This document shows positions 1-5,159 of a stretch of DNA of 5,497 nt, in pieces. The DNA is from Phycisphaerales bacterium (GTDB lineage Bacteria; Planctomycetota; Phycisphaerae; Phycisphaerales; SM1A02). The stretch is from assembly GCA_003520025.1 (NCBI GenBank), contig DOVP01000230.1:4130-9626 (forward strand), given 5' to 3'. Both the position numbers and the translations under genes were made by a program. Within the stretch, counting starts at the first letter, position 1. Each line of letters opens with the position of its first letter. Under the pieces are notes generated by a model that saw only the letters and a program-made list of their open reading frames with translations, was not told where the DNA came from and ran no database searches.

Positions 1-133
1 CCCCCGCCACAACAAACCACAGGTTGCCGCCGAAGCCAGCCCACTCTGCTGCAAACAATGCCGCAAGGCCAACGCCCAGCGCCAGAGTCCCGAGGGCGAG
101 TCCGCCCAGTATGGATCGAATCACGGTCTGCAT
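1..133 (-). CDS. Small membrane protein, N-terminal part only (unrecognised)
   Basis: The frame opens with ATG at 133-131 and stays open to the window edge, giving 44 visible codons; the rest lies outside. The visible protein starts MQTVIRSILGGLALGTLALG. A first hydrophobic Gly/Ala/Leu-rich segment covers roughly residues 5-28, then comes a short linker around EWAGFGGN, then a second hydrophobic stretch from about residue 37 (LWFVVAG). This suggests an integral membrane protein with at least two helices, the first possibly a signal anchor. The start is supported by a GAGG Shine-Dalgarno-like element about 5 bases upstream and by an in-frame TGA (the stop of the preceding gene) 12 codons upstream. 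It lies 33 bases behind the TPR lipoprotein gene on the same strand and is probably the next gene of the operon. I do not recognise the family and assign no function. Confidence 0.6.
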   Translation of the reverse strand, partial: MQTVIRSILGGLALGTLALGVGLAALFAAEWAGFGGNLWFVVAG

Positions 134-136
134 ACC

Positions 137-152
137 GACCTCGAAGGAGGTC
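137..152 (-). promoter_or_regulatory. Perfect 6-bp hairpin covering the ribosome binding site of the downstream gene
   Basis: On the minus strand the sequence reads GACCTC-CTTC-GAGGTC, a perfect 6-bp stem with a 4-base loop. The 3' arm holds the GAGG that would act as Shine-Dalgarno for the ATG at 133. It lies in the 33-base gap between the TPR lipoprotein stop and the next start. No T-run follows, so it does not look like an intrinsic terminator. Folding would hide the ribosome site unless ribosomes finishing the upstream gene open it. The structure is directly visible; the regulatory role is inference. Confidence 0.4.
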
Positions 153-166
153 AGGAGTGCGGTCCG

Positions 167-1360
167 TCAGGGACCGTGGGTGCCGTACACTCCTGACACA
201 GCCGATGCATCGGCCGGTTCCGAGGTGTACTTCACCGCAAGATCCATTGCTGCGGAACTTCCCGCAGCATCCCCCAGACGCATCCGAATCCCCGAAAGCA
301 CCGCCCATGCCTCTGGACGGTCCGAGAACTCGGCGGTCAACGCCTCGAGTTGCGATTTTGCGGCCTCCAGATCGCCCTCGTGACGGCTGAGCAGTGCCTG
401 GAAGAGACCTGCCTCATATGGCCACGCTTGGAGCCCCTCAAGGTGCCTCGCAGCTTCGCCAACCGAATTCCAATCGCCGATATCCCAGCCCAGAAGACCC
501 AACTCACGCCACAAATCAGGATCTGTCGGGGTCTGCTTACACAGGCCTCGGAGGATCGAGCGAGCCTCGACACTCCGGCCGAGCGCCATCAGCGAGCGGG
601 CTTCGAGCCGCTGCATGACCGGTGGCACTGCCCCACTATCGAACTTGATCTCATCGACCGCCTCAAGTGTGCCGGCCCAGTCGCCAGCTGCGAACCGCAT
701 GTGCACCAGATCATGCGCCATGCCTTCGTCGTCGGGGGCGAGCAGCCGAGCCGCTTCGCAGTGCGTGGCGGCTTCATTGTGTTCGCCCTGCAACATGGAG
801 ATCTGCGCCAGCAGATGCCGCAAACCCGCATGGTGTTCGAAGTGGTCCATATGCGACTCGACCAACTCGCCCGCTGCGTCCAATTGTTCGGTGGCAATCA
901 GCGCTTCGGCGTGAGCAAGCACATACTGCGGTCGATTGGGGTCGAGTTCGCTGGCGGACGAAAAGTGCTCAGCCGCTGCAGCGTCATCGGACCACCGCTC
1001 GTGCAGCACGCCGAGGTAGTAGTGGCACTCCGAGCAATTCTCGTTGAGTTCGATCGCATGCTCGAACATGCCCTTGGCCTCGTCGAGTTTGTGCTGCTCA
1101 AGCAGAATGCGACCTGACAGCGTGTACCACGACGGCTCATCGGGATACCGCTCGATCGCTTCGGCCATCAGCGTGCGGGCCCGCTCGAGTTGGCCGGTCT
1201 CGAAAGCCGACTGAGCCTGCTCGTGGACGAGTTTGGCGTTGACCAGATCCATGCGATCGTAGGCCTTCTCGCGGTTCTCAAGGCCAACCTTGGAAGGTCC
1301 GTCGCAGCCGCAGAGGCCTGTGGTGATGATCAAGAGTGTGAGCGTGGCGTGTCGGATCAT
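167..1360 (-). CDS. TPR-repeat lipoprotein, candidate secretin pilotin / pilus assembly factor
   Basis: A 397-residue exported lipoprotein. It has a short basic start (MIRH), a hydrophobic core (residues 6-16) and a lipobox L16-C-G-C19, so Cys19 should be lipidated. From about residue 43 to 380 it is almost entirely tetratricopeptide-like helical pairs, roughly nine. The clearest are near residues 76-109 (LSGRILLEQHKLDEAKGMFE), 112-143 (YYLGVLHERW..AAAAEHF), 180-210, 280-310 and 348-378. TPR arrays hold protein partners and have no catalytic role. ATG at 1360 overlaps the secretin stop by ATGA and has a strong GGGGAGG 10 bases upstream, inside the secretin's 3' end. PilF/PilW and Tgl are TPR lipoproteins needed for PilQ secretin assembly, so coupling to a secretin suggests a similar job. 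This protein is clearly longer than those (about 250 residues), and residue +2 after the lipid Cys is Asp. It also has CSECH at residues 109-113. The TPR lipoprotein call is firm; the pilotin role is inferred. Confidence 0.85.
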   Translation of the reverse strand: MIRHATLTLLIITTGLCGCDGPSKVGLENREKAYDRMDLVNAKLVHEQAQSAFETGQLERARTLMAEAIERYPDEPSWYTLSGRILLEQHKLDEAKGMFEHAIELNENCSECHYYLGVLHERWSDDAAAAEHFSSASELDPNRPQYVLAHAEALIATEQLDAAGELVESHMDHFEHHAGLRHLLAQISMLQGEHNEAATHCEAARLLAPDDEGMAHDLVHMRFAAGDWAGTLEAVDEIKFDSGAVPPVMQRLEARSLMALGRSVEARSILRGLCKQTPTDPDLWRELGLLGWDIGDWNSVGEAARHLEGLQAWPYEAGLFQALLSRHEGDLEAAKSQLEALTAEFSDRPEAWAVLSGIRMRLGDAAGSSAAMDLAVKYTSEPADASAVSGVYGTHGP

Positions 1361-3348
1361 TGGTCGGATCCCTCCCCAAATGTGAGTGAGGACAAGCCCG
1401 CGCTCAGTGTGCTCGCAGGCGAATCGGCCGCAGCAGCTTCCTCGGTCTCGCTGGATCCGGGCGGCACCGCCGGCTCAGGCGCCGGGCGTTCCCCGTCAAA
1501 GTGCTCAACTGGATCGATCGGATCGAGTTCATCGGCCGGGATGACGCTCATCTCCCGAAGCAGGATGCGCCGTCCGATGTGCCGCTCCCAAGATCTGGTC
1601 CGCTCGCCGGTGAGTTGCTCGCGGAAGCGATGCATCTCGGGCTGCCCGAGATCCTGCCGCAGCGAGGCGTTTGCGTAGTAAAGCGCCAGATCCAGTTCGC
1701 CGCTGCGGTAGGCCGTCAGCGCATCGCGGTTGTAATTAGCCGTCATCTTGTCGCGGCTCCACGGCAGCAGACCACTCCGGACGCCCACTCGAACCGTATC
1801 GATGATTTCAAGGCTCTCTTGACCGAGTTCGTAGAGTTCCTCGTCTTTCACGATTCGAGGCGTGAGCAGGAAGATGATCTCGACGCGATCGATCTTGTCA
1901 TCCTGCCCCTGGAAGGCGTTTCCAAGAACGGGAATGTCGGAGAGCCCCGGCACCTGCTTGCGAGAGATGACATTCTGCTCTTGGAAGAAACCACCAAGCA
2001 CAATCGTCTCGCCGTCGCGGACCCGCACATTGGTCGTGATGTTGTTGGTCGACTTGTCCATCACGCTGACCAGATGACCGGAGAGGCCGTGGACTTTGTT
2101 CTCATGTGCGGATGAAAGACTTGGATTGAGTTCCATGCGGATCATGCCGTCGGGCGCGATGAAAGGCCGGAAGGAGAGTTCGATACCGGTCGGAATGAAC
2201 TCCTGCGTCTGTGTCGTGGATGTCTCCGTTTGCGTCGTCGTCAAATACCCCACATCGTTGCCGACGTGAATTCTGGCGCGTTGCCGGTTGAGGCAGAGCA
2301 CTTTGGGACGCGCCAGCAGGGTGGTATCGGTCACGTCGTCGAGCATGCGCAGGAAGATCGCGAATGGATCCTTGATAATGCCGAGGCTGAAGGTACTGGG
2401 TTCTTTCGGCGAGCCCATGTTGTGACCAGAACCTGCGATTGCGTTATTTGGGGAATTGGTCTGAGCATCGAACAAATGGTTGACGGCTGTTAGTGGGCCA
2501 CCAAGAACGCCATCTGCCGGATTAATCAAATCCGAAAAGTTCAGGCTCGTCACGAACGAGAAATCGACGCCGAAGGCGTTCTTCTCAGACACCTTCGCCT
2601 GCAGAATGGCCGCCTCAACCTGCACCTGCGTGGGTGGCATGTCGAGTTCGCGGAGCATTTCGGCGATGGCGTCAAGTTGCGAGTCATAGTCGTTGACGAT
2701 GAGCCGGGCGGCATATGCCCAGGAGTCTGATCCAGCGTTCTCAGAAGTCGCATCAATGCCGTTCTCGACATCACCAAGCGCGATGACCGTGCCACCCTCG
2801 CTGAGCATCGGTGTGACGATTTCCTTCCCGTCCGTAGCCGAAAGATAAAAGAGTTCAATCGCCCGCGAGCGCATCTGGCGTCTGGCCTTGAGCACAGTCT
2901 CAACATGCTCCTTGGGATGCACGTAAATGAAATTGCCCTCTTCCAGAGAAGCGCAGTCGGCCACCTCGAGAACGGCCGCGAGGGCCTCATCGAAGGTCAC
3001 GTCGTAGAGGTTGACGCTGACGGTGGCCGTGACATCGCGGCCCGCGAGGATGTTGCGGCGCGAAACCTCGGAGAGCATTTCAAGGATCTGCGTGAGTTCG
3101 ATATCCCGGGCATTGAGATTGAAGGTGCCATAATCGGTGGCTTCAACGTCAGCGTCGCCTTCAACCACCTCGGCGGGTGTCGTCTCCGCTCCGGGAGGCG
3201 TCGCCTCTGGCGGCGCGGCAGGTGATTCTGCTGCCGCAACCGGAGAATTATCGGATGATCCCCCATCGGGCGCACCAGCGACGGCGAGCCCGGACAACAA
3301 CAACACGGTGAAGAGCAGTGTGCGCATCGACGTTGGATATCGGTCCAT
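1357..3348 (-). CDS. pilQ: PilQ/GspD-family outer-membrane secretin with TPR-like C-terminal extension
   Basis: A 663-residue secretin, the ring-shaped outer-membrane channel for a pilus or secreted substrate. Order of parts: signal peptide, residues 1-26 (MRTLLFTVLLLSGLAVAGA, AxA-type cleavage); Pro/Ala/acidic linker, about 27-72; N0/STN domain, about 75-145 (FNLNARDIELTQILEMLSEV); one N1-like domain, about 163-238; secretin core, about 240-502. The core shows QVEAAILQAKVSEKNAFGVDFSF, ARPKVLCLNRQRARI, the hallmark VPGLSDIPVLGNAF (466-479) and the closing strand VEIIFLLTPRIV. A further 160 residues follow: a TPR-like pair (about 536-580), then an acidic Pro/Ala/Ser tail. There is no AMIN domain, unlike proteobacterial PilQ. 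ATG at 3348 is the only sensible start, since an in-frame TGA lies three codons upstream (3355-3357); Met8 is possible but has no ribosome site. The symbol follows from operon order pilMNOPQ; by domain content GspD-like would also fit. In-frame ATGA overlap with the lipoprotein gene. Confidence 0.93.
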   Translation of the reverse strand: MDRYPTSMRTLLFTVLLLSGLAVAGAPDGGSSDNSPVAAAESPAAPPEATPPGAETTPAEVVEGDADVEATDYGTFNLNARDIELTQILEMLSEVSRRNILAGRDVTATVSVNLYDVTFDEALAAVLEVADCASLEEGNFIYVHPKEHVETVLKARRQMRSRAIELFYLSATDGKEIVTPMLSEGGTVIALGDVENGIDATSENAGSDSWAYAARLIVNDYDSQLDAIAEMLRELDMPPTQVQVEAAILQAKVSEKNAFGVDFSFVTSLNFSDLINPADGVLGGPLTAVNHLFDAQTNSPNNAIAGSGHNMGSPKEPSTFSLGIIKDPFAIFLRMLDDVTDTTLLARPKVLCLNRQRARIHVGNDVGYLTTTQTETSTTQTQEFIPTGIELSFRPFIAPDGMIRMELNPSLSSAHENKVHGLSGHLVSVMDKSTNNITTNVRVRDGETIVLGGFFQEQNVISRKQVPGLSDIPVLGNAFQGQDDKIDRVEIIFLLTPRIVKDEELYELGQESLEIIDTVRVGVRSGLLPWSRDKMTANYNRDALTAYRSGELDLALYYANASLRQDLGQPEMHRFREQLTGERTRSWERHIGRRILLREMSVIPADELDPIDPVEHFDGERPAPEPAVPPGSSETEEAAAADSPASTLSAGLSSLTFGEGSDQ
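1371..1377 (-). promoter_or_regulatory. Strong Shine-Dalgarno for the TPR lipoprotein, inside the secretin 3' end
   Basis: The minus strand reads GGGGAGG at 1377-1371, then 10 bases, then ATG at 1360. It lies within the last codons of the secretin. It fixes the lipoprotein start, which also overlaps the secretin stop as ATGA. Confidence 0.6.
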
Positions 3349-3391
3349 TGGTACTCACGCCTTCGCCCTCGTCCTTATCGGTCCCTCTCGC
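3349..3391 (-). promoter_or_regulatory. Purine-rich 43-base leader before the secretin gene
   Basis: This is the only non-coding gap between the pilM-like and TPR lipoprotein genes. On the minus strand it is 32 purines of 43 by hand count, with several Shine-Dalgarno-like runs (GAGAGGG, TAAGG, GAGGG, GAAGG); the nearest, AAGG, is 11 bases from the ATG at 3348. I see no hairpin followed by a T-run and no convincing -35/-10 pair. It is therefore best read as a translation initiation leader that gives the secretin its own ribosome entry rather than coupling to the preceding stop. Confidence 0.4.
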
Positions 3392-3931
3392 CTATTCCAT
3401 GCGAAGGACGTATCGGTCGTCGCCACGGCTGAGTACGACGGTTCTTGCCCGGATTTCAACAAGCGTGAAGGGCAAGCCCGCAGAACCGGACACGGTGTCA
3501 CCACGACGACGGGTGGTGCCGTCAATGACAGCCAGAGAAGGTGGCATCGAGGCTTCGAGCCGCATGGCGGCAACAGCATCCCGTGGATCAGCGCCCGCCT
3601 GCGATTCGCTGGTCACCAACGCACGCTCAGAACTGGTTGCTTCCGTATTCGGAAAGAACGTCGCATCGATGGCAAACGGATCTCGGCTGGGACGGTCCGG
3701 CAAGATGACGGTAATGGGTGGCCCTGTTTCGCCGGTGCCTGTTTGGTCCGCCGCGGGTTCAACCTGCATCTCCGGTTCGGCCAGCGCTGTTCGGGGAATG
3801 CGTTTGATCACGATAAGCCGCGTCCAGAACAGCAGCGCCACTGCCGAGAGTATGCACAACACTGCAAATCGCTTTCGATCGGCCGTCAGGCGGATTCCGA
3901 ATCGTCGAAGATGAAGCATGAACTGACTCAT
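3392..3931 (-). CDS. PilP/GspC-like bitopic inner-membrane protein
   Basis: A 179-residue protein with a basic cytoplasmic N-terminus (residues 1-21), one membrane helix (about 22-41, RFAVLCILSAVALLFWTRLI) and a periplasmic region. That region starts with a Pro/Glu-rich linker (50-80) carrying SRDPFAID with the DPF motif common in PilP and GspC proteins, and ends in a compact beta domain (about 118-178). The end, LAVIDGTTRRRGDTV...FTLVEIRARTVVLSRGDDRYVLRM, matches the GspC homology-region / PilP fold pattern. It should link the PilN/PilO pair to the secretin N0 domain across the periplasm. PilP of proteobacteria is normally a lipoprotein; here there is no lipobox Cys and the anchor is a helix, as in GspC. 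ATG at 3931 overlaps the PilO stop as ATGA, with GGGAG about 10 bases upstream. TAG stop at 3394-3392. I left the symbol blank because PilP and GspC cannot be separated by eye; gene order favours PilP. Confidence 0.78.
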   Translation of the reverse strand: MSQFMLHLRRFGIRLTADRKRFAVLCILSAVALLFWTRLIVIKRIPRTALAEPEMQVEPAADQTGTGETGPPITVILPDRPSRDPFAIDATFFPNTEATSSERALVTSESQAGADPRDAVAAMRLEASMPPSLAVIDGTTRRRGDTVSGSAGLPFTLVEIRARTVVLSRGDDRYVLRME

Positions 3932-4500
3932 TGGCTCGTGTCTCCCTGCCCCGGCGGGGCGTAGACCACGTCCATCGCCAGCGACGCGCGAAGCGGTTGC
4001 GAGCCATCGACCGGCTGCTTCTGATCGATAAGCGTCATCTCCAAGCCCGAAATCCGAACGAGTCGGGGCAGCCCCTCAGCTCGTTCGAGAACGGACCAGA
4101 CGCTCTGGAAGTCGGCGTCCAATTCGACTCGCAGCGGCAGGACCTGAAAGCGTTTTGCCTCGGACGACGGTCGGTCCATGACCGTGAAGGTCTGGTCGCG
4201 AACGGTATGCCCATCGACCTCCAGCGACAGCGACTGCATCAGTCCTGCCACGTCCGCTGTGTCGGGGATGCGGCGGCACTCAAGATCGCGATGCTTCCTG
4301 GCATCGGCCAGGCGACTGGTTTCGGCGGCAAGGGCCTCTTCGGCCTGCGAAATGCCGCCGACCTTGTGCTGTAATTCAATCAACTGGGTCTGCCTCGCAT
4401 CGGCGGTCTTCCAGTCGGGCCAAGCGGAGAGCCAAATCAGCAAGGCGGCAGCCGTGAGCGTGCCGAGCACCGCCAGTCGTTCGCCAGTCACCATCTTCAT
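3928..4500 (-). CDS. pilO: PilO-like pilus assembly protein
   Basis: A 190-residue bitopic protein: short cytoplasmic start, membrane helix at about residues 8-25 (LAVLGTLTAAALLIWLSAW), a heptad-like coiled coil at about 35-75 (LIELQHKVGGISQAEEALAA and on), then a periplasmic alpha/beta region at about 83-182. That region fits the ferredoxin-like PilO/GspM fold: VAGLMQSLSLEVDGHTV, then LPLRVELDADFQSVWSVLER, then LVRISGLEMTLID, then LRASLAMDVVYAPP. The step PLRVELDADFQSVWSVLERAE is typical of PilO. It should pair with the PilN-like protein in the inner membrane to form the alignment subcomplex. ATG at 4500 overlaps the pilN stop as ATGA and has GAGGAGG 7 bases upstream; Met3 is a less likely alternative. 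Sequence conservation in this family is low, so the call rests on topology, C-terminal pattern and gene order together. Confidence 0.82.
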   Translation of the reverse strand: MKMVTGERLAVLGTLTAAALLIWLSAWPDWKTADARQTQLIELQHKVGGISQAEEALAAETSRLADARKHRDLECRRIPDTADVAGLMQSLSLEVDGHTVRDQTFTVMDRPSSEAKRFQVLPLRVELDADFQSVWSVLERAEGLPRLVRISGLEMTLIDQKQPVDGSQPLRASLAMDVVYAPPGQGDTSQ

Positions 4501-5159
4501 TGGTTGGCCTCCTCGGCGTGTGCCATTGCTTCATCCTGCTGAACCTCCTCAGGACGCTGCACGATGAATGCACGATCCAGATCGATTGTGAACAGAATGC
4601 TGAAACCTCGTGCCGGACGGCCACGCACCGTTCGTGAACGGCTCGCTTCGAGGCGGACATCTTCGAATGCGGCCTGCCCGCCCATACGGCGAGCGACCGT
4701 TGCGACATCCTCGTCGGTCGCGGCATAGCCTTCGATGGCGCCGAGCAATTGACGATGCTCGTTGTCATCAGTGCCGATTCGATGACCATCGTCGTATTCC
4801 ATGGAGAGCGACTCGAGTGTGCTCCCAGGCGGAAGCGATTCAACGATACCCGCGAGCAGCGAACTCACTGGCATCGGAAGCGCCACAGCGCGATAGTCCT
4901 GCACCGCTGCTTCGATGTCACGGGCTGCTTTGGCGCAGGCAATCGTTTGTGACTCAAGTTCCAATGACTGGCGGGCCATGGTCTCAAGCCGCACGAGGTC
5001 GCGGCCAGATTGCTCGGCGCGAATGCTCGACCAAGTCGTGACGCCACCGGCGAGGATGGCGACGGCGAGGCAGAACCCGATGGTCCTGCGAAGACGTTGG
5101 CCTGCTTCGGCGCGGGCGCGAACATCCGACGGCATGAGATCGATGCGGTGCCTACTCAT
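4497..5159 (-). CDS. pilN: PilN-like pilus assembly protein
   Basis: A 220-residue bitopic protein. The cytoplasmic N-terminus has RIDLMPSDVRAR (residues 5-16), corresponding to the INLLP motif by which PilN binds PilM. A membrane helix spans about residues 26-45 (TIGFCLAVAILAGGVTTWSS), a coiled coil about 46-85, and a ferredoxin-like periplasmic domain about 88-190. The domain shows VSSLLAGIVESLPPGSTLESLSM, then AIEGYAATDEDVATVARRM, then FEDVRLEASRS, then FSILFTIDL, the classic PilN/GspL-C order. A Glu/Gln-rich tail of about 25 residues follows. I start it at ATG 5159, which forms an ATGA overlap with the pilM stop and has GGAAGG 8 bases upstream. A longer version from 5228 would add 23 residues fully overlapping pilM and would put the INLLP-type motif away from the N-terminus. 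It is the first member after PilM in the pilMNOPQ order. Confidence 0.87.
   Translation of the reverse strand: MSRHRIDLMPSDVRARAEAGQRLRRTIGFCLAVAILAGGVTTWSSIRAEQSGRDLVRLETMARQSLELESQTIACAKAARDIEAAVQDYRAVALPMPVSSLLAGIVESLPPGSTLESLSMEYDDGHRIGTDDNEHRQLLGAIEGYAATDEDVATVARRMGGQAAFEDVRLEASRSRTVRGRPARGFSILFTIDLDRAFIVQRPEEVQQDEAMAHAEEANQ
4508..4514 (-). promoter_or_regulatory. Shine-Dalgarno for the pilO-like gene
   Basis: GAGGAGG on the minus strand, 7 bases before ATG 4500 and inside the pilN coding end (Glu-Glu-Ala codons). It supports the first of the two close Met codons (Met1 and Met3) as the start. Confidence 0.6.

Noticed and set aside
350..1117. Plus-strand open frame of 255 codons opposite the TPR lipoprotein gene
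   Set aside because: It lies wholly antisense to a gene with clear TPR repeats and a lipobox. Its translation has no recognisable motif and it has no fitting neighbours; GC-rich coding DNA commonly leaves the complementary frame open.
1351..1370. 8-base direct repeat GTCGGATC (1351-1358 and 1363-1370) straddling the secretin/lipoprotein junction
   Set aside because: Only 8 bases, fully explained by coding constraints on both sides (SDQ stop and MIRH start); no further repeat units. Too short to claim a function.
2478..2520. TTGACG in the less GC-rich part of the secretin as a possible plus-strand promoter
   Set aside because: No -10-like sequence at 16-18 bases beyond it and no plus-strand gene downstream to serve.
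3325..3327. Alternative secretin start at Met8
   Set aside because: It would give a neat signal peptide, but no Shine-Dalgarno lies at a proper distance, while the ATG at 3348 has purine-rich runs upstream and is the first start after an in-frame stop.
3137..3964. Plus-strand open frame of 275 codons opposite the PilP-like gene and the secretin start
   Set aside because: Antisense to two well-supported genes and their junction. The protein is Arg/Ser-rich with no domain pattern, typical of a shadow frame.
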